16,915 nt of DNA, taken from an uncultured Campylobacter sp. Its GTDB lineage: Bacteria > Campylobacterota > Campylobacteria > Campylobacterales > Campylobacteraceae. Location: NCBI RefSeq assembly GCF_938017705.1, contig NZ_CALIIS010000231.1, positions 1-16,915 of the forward strand. Direction: 5' to 3'. The notes under the pieces are model-generated. The model was given only the letters and a program-made list of their open reading frames with translations. It did not search any database and was not told the DNA's origin. This document shows, in pieces, positions 5,805-12,810 of the stretch. The translations under genes and the position numbers were made by a program. Numbering within the stretch: the stretch's first letter is position 1; each line of letters begins with the position of its first letter.

Positions 5805-6593
5805 TTACGCCAGATTTACAAACTCACGCTCGCGATTTTTGAAAACGGCGATCCGCTCGTAGCCGAACTTGCGCGCTTTGGCGTAAATTTTATCGTAGTT
5901 TAGCGCTACTTGGGCAACCGAGTGCGCGTCCGAGCTAAGCGTGATCGGCACGTCTGCATCCGCTAGCATCTGCAAAAGCGCGTCGCTTGGATAAATTTCA
6001 TTTGCAGGCTTGCGAAGCCCCGCGGAGTTTAGCTCCACGACGATGCCGCTTTTTTTGATCGCATTTATCGCGCTGCCAGCCAAAACTCTGATATCTTTTT
6101 TCGGAGTAAATTTAAAAATTTTAATCAGATCCATATGCCCTAAAATGTCGAATTTACCGCTTCTGCACAGCGCGCAGATCAGCGCAAAGTATTCGCGATA
6201 AACGTCGTCTATCTCGCGCCCGCTCCACTGATCTAAAAATTCCTCGTTATCAAAGCCCCAGTTGTTTAAAAAATGCACCGAGCCGATGAGATAATCAATC
6301 TCGCGCGCGAAAATCCGCTCATCCAATAGCTCTTTTTTCGTCATAAAATCTACCTCATATCCCAGCCGCACGTCGATCCGCCCGCTAAACTCATCTCGCA
6401 GATCCCTAATCATCCGCTCGTAAAGCTCCATCTGCTCGAAACTCATTCGGTATTTTTGATCGAAGTTCATCGGCGCGTGATCCGCAAAGCCGAAAATTTC
6501 TATGTCTCGTGCGATCGCCGCTTCTAAATACTGTCGCGGCTCGCCGTTAGCGTGGTTGCAAAGATAGGTGTGGTTGTGTAGATCGGCTCGCAT
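5805..6593 (-). CDS. Histidinol-phosphatase, PHP family (HisJ/HisK type)
   Basis: Probable histidinol-phosphate phosphatase of the PHP metal-dependent family, which performs the penultimate step of histidine synthesis; other PHP phosphoesterase roles cannot be ruled out without context. The 262 residues carry the expected metal ligands in order: H6-x-H8 in DLHNHT, H39 in FADHAP, E80 in LGYEVDF, H107 in GSVHFLN, H153 in LGHMD, and D222-x-H224 in SSDAH. The length fits the family (about 260-280). The start is placed at the ATG at 6593, seven bases after AAGGAG; a TTG one codon upstream is too close to the ribosome binding site. It stands alone, divergent from the plus-strand cluster and separated from it by only 65 bases. 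Confidence 0.8.
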   Translation of the reverse strand: MRADLHNHTYLCNHANGEPRQYLEAAIARDIEIFGFADHAPMNFDQKYRMSFEQMELYERMIRDLRDEFSGRIDVRLGYEVDFMTKKELLDERIFAREIDYLIGSVHFLNNWGFDNEEFLDQWSGREIDDVYREYFALICALCRSGKFDILGHMDLIKIFKFTPKKDIRVLAGSAINAIKKSGIVVELNSAGLRKPANEIYPSDALLQMLADADVPITLSSDAHSVAQVALNYDKIYAKARKFGYERIAVFKNREREFVNLA

Positions 6594-6623
6594 CAACTGC
6601 TCCTTAAATAAAATTTTGGCTAA

Positions 6624-6636
6624 ATTGTAGTAAAAT
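6624..6636. promoter_or_regulatory. Back-to-back candidate -10 elements of a divergent promoter
   Basis: The minus strand shows TACAAT (6624-6629), pointing toward the histidinol-phosphatase gene. The plus strand shows TAAAAT (6631-6636), pointing toward the U32 peptidase gene; they are one base apart. Each differs from TATAAT at one position. The spacing to the start codons (about 30 and 23 bases) suits both. Two polymerases could not occupy both sites at once, so the two transcription units may compete. Confidence 0.35.
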
Positions 6637-6658
6637 CGCGCTTAAAAAATCACTAGGA

Positions 6659-7927
6659 ATGTATTTGAAAAAACCCGAACTCTTAGCTCCTGCTGGGAAT
6701 TTAACGAAACTAAAAATCGCCCTGGCTTACGGCGCGGACGCCGTGTATGCAAGCACCGGCTCATTTTCGCTGCGCCAGCGAAGCGCGAAGGAATTTAGCA
6801 AGGAAAGCTTCGCGCAGGGCGTCGCATACGCGCACGAGCGCGGCAAGAAGCTCTACGCGACCGTAAACGGCTTTGCGACCAACGGTCAGCTCGAAAATAT
6901 TAAAAGGCATTTGGAATTTCTTCGCGATCTACGCGTGGATGGAATTTTAATCGCCACTTTAGGCGTCGCAAACCTCGCGCGAGCCGTAGCGCCGCAAATC
7001 CCGATCCACGTATCTACCCAAGCTAACGTGCTAAATTATCTCGATGCGCAGGTTTGGGCGGAGCTCGGCGCCGTTCGCATCGTAGCAGCGCGCGAAATGA
7101 CGCTCAAAGACGCCGTGCAGATCAAAGATAAAATTCCAAACTTAGAGATCGAAATTTTCGTGCACGGCTCGATGTGTTTCGCATACAGCGGGCGCTGTCT
7201 TGTTAGCGCGGTGCAAAGCGGGCGCTTCAGCAACCGTGGAAGCTGCGCGAACGACTGTAGATTTAACTACGAGCTTTATGCGAAAAATCCCGAAACCAGC
7301 GCGCTTTTCCGCTTGCAAGAGCGCGAAGGGGAGGGCACTTTCGTAATGAACGCGAAGGATCTTAGCCTCATTTCGCACGTGCAAAAGATCATGCAAACGG
7401 GCGCGATCGACAGCTTCAAAATCGAAGGGCGTACTAAGAGCGAATACTACGTCGCATGCGCCACGAATGCTTACCGCGCGGCGATCGACGATGCTGCGAG
7501 CGATAAATTTGAGGCCAGTGTTTACGAGCGCGAGATTGCGACGCTTAAAAACCGCGGCTTTAGCGACGGATATTTGATAAAGCGCCCGTACGAGCGAGAG
7601 GATACGCAAAATTTAGACCGCAGCATCGAGCTTGGCACGCATCAGGTTTGCGCGATCTCGCAGGACGGCGAGTTTATAAGCGTCAAGGATAAAATTTTAC
7701 CCGGCGTTTCGTATGAAATTTTCGCTCCGCGCGGCTTTGAAATTTGCGCTTGCGATAATGAAATCGGCGAAATTTTTGAGCTTAGCGGCAAGCCATATTT
7801 AAAATTTAAGAGGCTGCAAAGCCGCAGCGGTAAGGAATTTAGCGAGATTCACAGCGGCAATCTAAATGAGATTAAGCTGCCTGCGAAGCTCGCGGAGTTT
7901 TGCTTTTTAAGAAAGGAGATGGAATGA
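6659..7927 (+). CDS. U32 family peptidase-like protein, TrhP/YegQ type (tRNA U34 hydroxylation)
   Basis: Members of this U32 branch, including E. coli TrhP (YegQ), are needed for prephenate-dependent 5-hydroxylation of U34 in tRNA; older annotations call them collagenase-like proteases. The protein (422 residues) opens with the family start KPELLAPAGNLTKLKIALAYGADAVY, has the HVSTQANVLN segment, and the U32 signature EIFVHGSMCFAYSGRCLVS. Four cysteines spaced C173-x6-C180 and C196-x3-C200 match the iron-sulfur ligands described for U32 proteins; a beta-barrel-like C-terminal region follows. The ATG at 6659 has AGGA directly against it, whereas a TTG at 6665 has the ideal spacing of six bases, so the true start may be two codons later. 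The stop overlaps the next start (ATGA), indicating coupling with purE. Confidence 0.85.
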   Translation: MYLKKPELLAPAGNLTKLKIALAYGADAVYASTGSFSLRQRSAKEFSKESFAQGVAYAHERGKKLYATVNGFATNGQLENIKRHLEFLRDLRVDGILIATLGVANLARAVAPQIPIHVSTQANVLNYLDAQVWAELGAVRIVAAREMTLKDAVQIKDKIPNLEIEIFVHGSMCFAYSGRCLVSAVQSGRFSNRGSCANDCRFNYELYAKNPETSALFRLQEREGEGTFVMNAKDLSLISHVQKIMQTGAIDSFKIEGRTKSEYYVACATNAYRAAIDDAASDKFEASVYEREIATLKNRGFSDGYLIKRPYEREDTQNLDRSIELGTHQVCAISQDGEFISVKDKILPGVSYEIFAPRGFEICACDNEIGEIFELSGKPYLKFKRLQSRSGKEFSEIHSGNLNEIKLPAKLAEFCFLRKEME

Positions 7928-8424
7928 AATTTGTTTCTATAATAATGGGCTCAAAGAGCGATTACGAGGTCGTTTACGAGGCGGCTAAAATTTTAAACGA
8001 ATTCGGCGCGCCGTACGAGATGATCGTATCTTCGGCGCACCGAAGCCCCGTCCGTACGGCTAAATACGTCGCGGATGCCGAGAAGAAGGGCGCGCAGGTT
8101 TTCATCTGCGCGGCGGGTATGGCGGCGCATCTTGCCGGAGCGGTCGCTGCAAATACGACCAAGCCGGTGCTCGGCGTCCCGCTCGGCGGTAGCGCGCTTA
8201 GCGGCGTAGATGCGCTGTATTCGACCGTGCAGATGCCTGCGGGTATCCCCGTCGCGACGCTTGCGATCGGCAAGGCGGGCGCAAAAAACGCGGCGTATCT
8301 GGCGGTGCAAATTTTAGCTCTAAACGACGAGGTGTTAAGTTCGAAGCTAAAGGCGGATCGCGCGGCAAAAGCGGAGGCGCTGAAAAAGGACTCCGAGCAG
8401 ATCGAAGTGCTGCTTGAAGATTAA
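7924..8424 (+). CDS. purE: N5-carboxyaminoimidazole ribonucleotide mutase (PurE class I)
   Basis: Converts N5-CAIR to CAIR in purine synthesis, in the cytoplasm, as an octamer. The 166 residues show the class I pattern: FVSIIMGSKSDYEV at the N-terminus, SAHRSP (catalytic His with the substrate phosphate loop), AAGMAAHLAGAVAANTTKPVLGVP, and GGSALSGVDALYSTVQMPAGIPVATL. A Lys/Ala/Glu-rich helix closes the protein. The ATG at 7924 is chosen because AGGAG lies five bases upstream and MKFVSIIMGS aligns with the family start; an in-frame TTG at 7900 would add eight odd residues. It overlaps the preceding gene by four bases and is followed after three bases by the next. No partner purK is nearby. Confidence 0.96.
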   Translation: MKFVSIIMGSKSDYEVVYEAAKILNEFGAPYEMIVSSAHRSPVRTAKYVADAEKKGAQVFICAAGMAAHLAGAVAANTTKPVLGVPLGGSALSGVDALYSTVQMPAGIPVATLAIGKAGAKNAAYLAVQILALNDEVLSSKLKADRAAKAEALKKDSEQIEVLLED

Positions 8425-8427
8425 TCT

Positions 8428-8898
8428 ATGAAAATTTTAAAATTGAGCGAAGGCTTTGAAATTTGTGGGCTAAAGGCTCGCACGAATAACGCGGATGAGA
8501 TAAGTGGGCGAGGGGTGATCGCAAATTTGTGGGGCGAGTTTTTAAAATTTAACGCTAGCAGAAGCAGCGCCACGAAAAATGAAATTTACGCCGTATATTA
8601 CGACTATGAAAACGGCGCACAGGGCGAATACTCCATGCTAATAGGCACTTGCTCGAAGGAACAGCACCATAAAGAAAGCCGCGACGAAGCTTGCAAATCC
8701 ACAAATCAGTGCTGTAAAAATGAGCGCGATGAAACCTGCGATAAATTACGTATTGAGGCGGGCGATTACGCGGTTTTTGATTTTGCGAACGAGTCTACGA
8801 GAGCTGGCGAATACTGGGCTGAAATTTGGAAATTTTTTAAAAGCTCGAAGCTGCAAAGAGCCTTTAAAACGGGCTTTGAAAGGCGCTTTGGAAGATAA
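8428..8898 (+). CDS. GyrI-like / Cass2-type effector-binding domain protein with internal insertion
   Basis: A stand-alone small-molecule-binding domain of the kind found at the C-terminus of AraC/MerR regulators and in GyrI and Cass2. The pattern is a strand FEICGLKARTNN, a helix GVIANLWGEFLK, a strand pair IYAVYYDYENGAQGEYSMLIGT, then IEAGDYAVFDF and the final EYWAEIWKFF...GFERRF segment. There is no DNA-binding domain, so it would bind a ligand or protein without being a regulator itself. Residues about 76-106 interrupt the fold with a charged stretch containing four of five closely placed cysteines (75, 89, 95, 96, 104). It starts three bases after purE, without a good ribosome binding site, and is probably coupled to it. 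The function is unknown. Confidence 0.7.
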   Translation: MKILKLSEGFEICGLKARTNNADEISGRGVIANLWGEFLKFNASRSSATKNEIYAVYYDYENGAQGEYSMLIGTCSKEQHHKESRDEACKSTNQCCKNERDETCDKLRIEAGDYAVFDFANESTRAGEYWAEIWKFFKSSKLQRAFKTGFERRFGR

Positions 8899-8930
8899 AT
8901 TTAAATTTACATATCGATAAAAGGATAAAA

Positions 8931-9980
8931 ATGACGTTTTCACAGATTATTTTGACGCTTCAAAACTACTGGCACGAGCAGGGCTGTTTGCTCGTTCAGC
9001 CCTACGATATGCCTGCGGGCGCAGGCACCTATCATCAGGCTACCTTTTTGCGTAGCCTAGGAAGCAAACCTTGGCGCGCGGCATACGTTGCACCCTCGCG
9101 TCGCCCCACAGACGGGCGCTACGGCGAAAACCCAAACCGCTTGGGTGCGTATTATCAGTTTCAGGTGATCTTAAAGCCGAGCCCGGACAACATCCAAGAA
9201 CTCTATCTAAAAAGCCTAGAGAAGCTGGGGTTGGATCTTAAAAGTCACGATATCCGCTTCGTAGAAGACAACTGGGAGAGCCCGACGCTGGGAGCATGGG
9301 GGCTTGGCTGGGAGGTTTGGCTGGACGGCATGGAGGTGACGCAGTTTACCTATTTTCAGCAGGTGGGCGGCATCACGTGCGAGCTGATAAGCGGCGAGAT
9401 CACCTACGGGCTTGAGCGTTTGGCGATGTATCTGCAAAACAAAGACGACGTTTACGACATCGTCTGGGACGACAAGGCGGGGCTAGTAACCTACGGCGAC
9501 GTGCATAAAAGAGGCGAGTTCGAGTTTAGTAAATACAACTTCGAGCTTGCGGACACCGCGATGCTTTTTAATCAGTTTGAAAACTGTTTCGGCGAGTGCA
9601 AAAGCATCCTAAAGCACGGCCTGGCGCTTCCTGCGTATGATTACTGCATGCTCGCGGCGCACACGTTCAATGTCCTTGACGCGCGCGGCGCGATCTCGGT
9701 CACGCAGAGACAGGATTATATTTTAAAGATCCGCGATCTTGCCAAAAACTGCGCGCTTTGCTATGCAGATCCGCAAAAATACGTAGCCGAGCTGGACGCT
9801 GCGGCGTGCAGCGATAAAAAAGGCGGCAAAGATGGCGGCGCGGCAAATGAGAGGGAAAAGAGCGAGAAGTGCGGCGTTAAAGGGGCTGACTCGGCGCCCG
9901 CTTCCTCCGCAGGCGCAAATTTAAAAAACGCTTGCGGCAAACAAAACGCCGCAGACAAAGCGGATAAAAGCGAAAAGTGA
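8931..9980 (+). CDS. glyQ: Glycyl-tRNA synthetase alpha subunit with C-terminal extension
   Basis: Catalytic subunit of the tetrameric (alpha2beta2) glycyl-tRNA synthetase, which activates glycine and charges tRNA-Gly; the beta subunit gene (glyS) is not in this window. Residues 1-289 are a complete GlyQ: TFSQIILTLQNYWHEQGCLLVQPYD, AYVAPSRRPTDGRYGENPNR (class II motif region), YYQFQVILKPSP, DNWESPTLGAWGLGWEVWLDGMEVTQFTYFQQ, and GEITYGLERLAMY. Bacterial alpha subunits usually stop near residue 290-300. Here about 60 further residues rich in Lys, Ala, Gly, Ser and Glu follow, probably disordered. The start ATG has AAAAGGATAAAA before it. The TGA stop overlaps a possible GTG start of the next gene. 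Confidence 0.95.
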   Translation: MTFSQIILTLQNYWHEQGCLLVQPYDMPAGAGTYHQATFLRSLGSKPWRAAYVAPSRRPTDGRYGENPNRLGAYYQFQVILKPSPDNIQELYLKSLEKLGLDLKSHDIRFVEDNWESPTLGAWGLGWEVWLDGMEVTQFTYFQQVGGITCELISGEITYGLERLAMYLQNKDDVYDIVWDDKAGLVTYGDVHKRGEFEFSKYNFELADTAMLFNQFENCFGECKSILKHGLALPAYDYCMLAAHTFNVLDARGAISVTQRQDYILKIRDLAKNCALCYADPQKYVAELDAAACSDKKGGKDGGAANEREKSEKCGVKGADSAPASSAGANLKNACGKQNAADKADKSEK

Positions 9981-9985
9981 AATTT

Positions 9986-10708
9986 ATGAAAACGGGCGAA
10001 ATTTATGAAATTTTAAACGCCGCCGCGCCCTTTTGCGACGCAGAGGCGTGGGATAATAGCGGGCTAATGCTCGGAAACTTGGATGATGAAATTTCAAAAA
10101 TCTATCTAAGCCTCGACGCTACTAGCGAGCTGGTACGCGAGGCTGAGGCGGGCTCGCTTTTCGTGGTGCACCACCCGCTGATTTTCAACCCGCTAAAATC
10201 GCTCGATCCGCGGCTATATCCTGCAAATTTGATCTATGAGATGATCCGCAAAAACATCTCTCTCATCGCGATGCATACGAACTTTGACAAGCACGTTTTA
10301 AACGGATTCGTAGCGCGCGAAATTTTAAAATTTGAAATTACGGATGAGCGGGAATTTTTGGTTTTCATGCGCGCGGATTTGAGCTTTGAGCAGCTGTGCG
10401 CGGATATAAAACGCAAGCTTGGCATAGAGCATCTGCGCGCCGTAAAGACGAAAAATTTCATCCAAAATATCGCGCTTTGCACCGGCAGCGGAAGCGAACT
10501 AAATCAAAGCTTGGGTGTGGACTGCTTCATCACGGGCGACATAAAATATCACGCGGCGCTTCAAAATTTAGAAAACGGCGTGAGTTTGATCGATATAAAT
10601 CATTTTGAAAGTGAGCGCTATTTTGGGCGCGCGCTCGCACCTTTCTTGCAAAAAAGCGAAATTGAAGTTATAATAAGCGAGCAAAAAAATCCATTTACGT
10701 ATTATTAA
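9986..10708 (+). CDS. Nif3-like dinuclear metal centre protein (NIF3/DUF34, GTP cyclohydrolase I type 2-like)
   Basis: A conserved protein of unclear cellular role; family members form hexameric toroids with a two-metal site. Some are annotated as GTP cyclohydrolase type 2 without firm proof. Visible motifs are AEAWDNSGLMLG at the N-terminus, FVVHHPLIFNPLKS (metal-binding HH pair), SLIAMHTNFDKH (third His and Asp), FITGDIKYHAALQ and SLIDINHFESER near the C-terminus, giving the usual ligand set. The length is 240 residues, the compact form without the inserted PII-like domain. The ATG at 9986 fits the family start (MKTGEIYEIL). A GTG at 9977 overlapping the glyQ stop (GTGA) would add three residues and is a real alternative. 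The stop lies nine bases before the next ATG. Confidence 0.85.
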   Translation: MKTGEIYEILNAAAPFCDAEAWDNSGLMLGNLDDEISKIYLSLDATSELVREAEAGSLFVVHHPLIFNPLKSLDPRLYPANLIYEMIRKNISLIAMHTNFDKHVLNGFVAREILKFEITDEREFLVFMRADLSFEQLCADIKRKLGIEHLRAVKTKNFIQNIALCTGSGSELNQSLGVDCFITGDIKYHAALQNLENGVSLIDINHFESERYFGRALAPFLQKSEIEVIISEQKNPFTYY

Positions 10709-10717
10709 AGGAAGAGG

Positions 10718-11425
10718 ATGAACAAATATTTAAGTCAATTGGTAGAGCTTTGCGAATTCGATAAGCAGCTGGACGGATTTAAGCCTAAAATCGAGGCCGC
10801 GCAGGAGAAGCTGAGTAAAAAAAGCACTGAAATAAACGGCGCAAAAGAACAGATCGAAACTCTAAATGCGGAGATCGCCGAGCTAAAATCTCAAATTTTA
10901 CAAGCAAACGCGCAGCTTAGCGCATTTTCGTCCAAGCTAAAAAGCACGGGCAAAAAAAGCGGCGCGGCAAAGACCGAAAAGGAGATCAAGGCCCTTAGCG
11001 TCGAAGAGGATATCGCAAAAGAGCAGCTCGAAGCCACAAACGAGGAGATCGAAAGGCTAGAAAAGATCGTAGCCGCAAAGGAAGCGCTCGTAAAAGAGCA
11101 GAGCGAAAACCAAGAGGCGTTTGAAGCCGAGTTAAAAAGCTTGCAGGAGCAGGTAAGCGCCGAGATGGGCGAGGTCGAGGTCGCTCGCGGCGGGATCTAC
11201 GCCAAGCGCGATAAGCTAATGCAGGCGATGAACCCCAAAACCGTCTCATTCTACGAAAAGATCCGCAAGTGGGCGGGTAATACGGCGGTCTCGCCGGTGC
11301 GCAAACAGGCCTGCTACGGCTGCTTTATGCGCATAAGCGATAAGACCTATTCCGCGGTCATCAAAAGCGACGACATCGTAACCTGCCCGTATTGCGGCAG
11401 AATTTTATATAAAGAAGCCGAGTGA
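10718..11425 (+). CDS. Coiled-coil protein with C4 zinc ribbon, HP0958/FlgZ-like
   Basis: The N-terminal 170 residues are a long antiparallel coiled coil, with continuous heptads rich in Glu, Lys, Ala and Leu. This is followed by a zinc ribbon with two Cys pairs, CYGC and CPYC, separated by about 22 residues. This is the layout of Helicobacter pylori HP0958 (FlgZ), which stabilises the flagellar sigma factor RpoN and binds flaA mRNA; the Campylobacter homologue is inferred to act in flagellar regulation or RNA binding. The length of 235 residues is typical. GGAAGAGG directly precedes the ATG. The TGA stop overlaps the GTG start of waaA (GTGA), so synthesis is coupled. Confidence 0.85.
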   Translation: MNKYLSQLVELCEFDKQLDGFKPKIEAAQEKLSKKSTEINGAKEQIETLNAEIAELKSQILQANAQLSAFSSKLKSTGKKSGAAKTEKEIKALSVEEDIAKEQLEATNEEIERLEKIVAAKEALVKEQSENQEAFEAELKSLQEQVSAEMGEVEVARGGIYAKRDKLMQAMNPKTVSFYEKIRKWAGNTAVSPVRKQACYGCFMRISDKTYSAVIKSDDIVTCPYCGRILYKEAE

Positions 11426-12810
11426 TCTACACCGCCTTGGCGTTTTTGGCGTGGCTTGCAGCTGCGCCTTTTATTTTTATCCTAAGCTTTAAAAAAAAAT
11501 ACCGCACGAGCCTGAAGGCGCGATTTTTTCTATACAAAAACCCTAAATTTAGCCCCGCTGCGGTGCACTTTCACGCTTGCAGCCTGGGCGAGGTAAACGC
11601 TCTTGCGCCGCTAATTTCTAAATTTGAGAGCGTCGCGCTTAGCACGACCACGCAGACGGGCCTTGGTGCGGCGCGCGCGCTCACGCCGAACTCTCGCTAC
11701 CTGCCGTTTGAAAACTGGCTTCCGTTTTGGCTTACGGGCAGCCGCGTGCTGGTGATCTTTGAAGCCGAGCTGTGGCTAAATTTGATCCGTTCCGCTAAGT
11801 CGCGCGGAAGCTACGTGATCCTGCTAAATGCGCGCATAAGCGACCGCTCGTACGCGAGCTATCTGCGCTTTAAGTTTTATTATCGCAAAGCGTTTGAAAA
11901 TATCGATCTGGTGCTTGCGCAGAGCGAGCTTGATGCGGCGCGGCTGCGGGAGCTCGGCGCAAAAAATATAAAGGTCGCGGGCAACGTGAAAAGCACGAAT
12001 ATCGCCGTTGCGACGAAGGACTATTCCGCCGCGTCCGCAAATAGCTTCGTGCTTACGATCTCAAACACTCACGAGGGCGAAGAGGAGCTCATTTTATCGA
12101 ATTTAAACGATTTTATAAAATTTCGCAGTTTGCAAAATATGCCCGAAAAATACCAGCGCGCAGCGAGTATCCGCGACGAGACGGACTTGCCTACGGCCGA
12201 GCTTCGCGATGAGATGGGCTCGACCGAAGCACTAAATTTAAACGCAACTTCTTTGGAGGCGGCGAGCTCAAGCGACGCTTCATCCGCCGTGCCGAATATG
12301 GCGCCTTTAAACGGCGCGTCTTTAAATTCTATCGCACTAAATACGGCGGCTTCGACTGCCGCGCCGCAAAAGCTAAAAATCATCCTGGCGCCGAGGCACC
12401 CTGAGCGCTTCGAAAAGGTATGTGAAATTTGCAAGGCTTGGGCGCGCGAGCACGGGCTTAGCTTTGAGCGATTTAGCGACAGCGCAGGACTTCGGAGCGA
12501 TTTTATCTTGCTCGATGCCTTCGGCGAGCTAGCGAATTTTTATAAAATTTCAAACGCCGTGATCTTGGGCGGCAGTTTTTTGCCAAAGATCGGCGGACAC
12601 AGCCCGATCGAGGCGGCGAGTTTCGGCGTACCGATCATCAGCGGGCGATTTTTTCATAATCAAAAGGCGCTGTACGCGCTCGTGCAAAATATCGCTCTGT
12701 GCGGCGTGGATGAAATTTCAAGCCTTTTAAAAGAGCCGCTAAAGGGGACGCGGATAGATAAAATTTGCGATCTGCAAGAGATAGAAAATTTAATCAAGGA
12801 AAGAATTTAA
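11422..12810 (+). CDS. waaA: 3-deoxy-D-manno-octulosonic acid (Kdo) transferase with internal insertion
   Basis: Transfers Kdo from CMP-Kdo to the lipid A precursor on the cytoplasmic face of the inner membrane, beginning the lipooligosaccharide core. The N-terminal hydrophobic anchor (residues 2-22) and basic segment are followed by FHACSLGEVNA, with the presumed catalytic base Glu57. Then come STTTQTGLGAAR, LPFENWLP, VIFEAELWLNLI, LLNARISDRS, the LAPRHPERF motif (Arg/His near 325) and VILGGSFLPKIGGHSPIEAASFGVP for CMP-Kdo binding. Residues about 235-316 are an insertion of low complexity with no counterpart in the family; without it the length is about 380, as expected. The start is GTG at 11422, overlapping the preceding stop. 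Confidence 0.93.
   Translation: MIYTALAFLAWLAAAPFIFILSFKKKYRTSLKARFFLYKNPKFSPAAVHFHACSLGEVNALAPLISKFESVALSTTTQTGLGAARALTPNSRYLPFENWLPFWLTGSRVLVIFEAELWLNLIRSAKSRGSYVILLNARISDRSYASYLRFKFYYRKAFENIDLVLAQSELDAARLRELGAKNIKVAGNVKSTNIAVATKDYSAASANSFVLTISNTHEGEEELILSNLNDFIKFRSLQNMPEKYQRAASIRDETDLPTAELRDEMGSTEALNLNATSLEAASSSDASSAVPNMAPLNGASLNSIALNTAASTAAPQKLKIILAPRHPERFEKVCEICKAWAREHGLSFERFSDSAGLRSDFILLDAFGELANFYKISNAVILGGSFLPKIGGHSPIEAASFGVPIISGRFFHNQKALYALVQNIALCGVDEISSLLKEPLKGTRIDKICDLQEIENLIKERI
12124..12369 (+). other. In-frame low-complexity insertion in waaA
   Basis: Encodes about 82 residues (235-316) placed between the first and second glycosyltransferase lobes. The second half is built from Ala, Ser, Asn, Leu and Thr in a loose repeat, with LNLNATSLEAAS, PLNGASLNSIAL and NTAASTAA. 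The DNA includes recurring TTTAAA and CTAAAT words. Flanking residues (DFIKF and KLKIILAPRHPERF) are normal for the family, so the insertion is clean and in frame. Confidence 0.7.

Noticed and set aside
7142..7609. Minus-strand 155-codon frame inside the U32 peptidase gene
   Set aside because: It is antisense to a strongly conserved gene, has no ribosome binding site and a composition expected of a complementary-frame shadow.
7900..7923. TTG start for PurE eight codons upstream
   Set aside because: The ATG at 7924 has AGGAG at the right distance and matches the family N-terminus.
7861..8930. Purine or glycine riboswitch ahead of purE or glyQ
   Set aside because: The gaps before purE (none), the Cass2-like gene (three bases) and glyQ (32 bases) are too short for these elements.
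12069..12434. Minus-strand 121-codon frame across the waaA insertion
   Set aside because: Considered because the insertion might hide an antisense gene; no ribosome binding site, and the frame simply mirrors the Ala/Ser codons.
12765..12809. Longer start of the pseudouridine synthase, inside waaA
   Set aside because: The ATG at 12810 has AAGGA upstream and a one-base overlap; the extra residues are not family-like.
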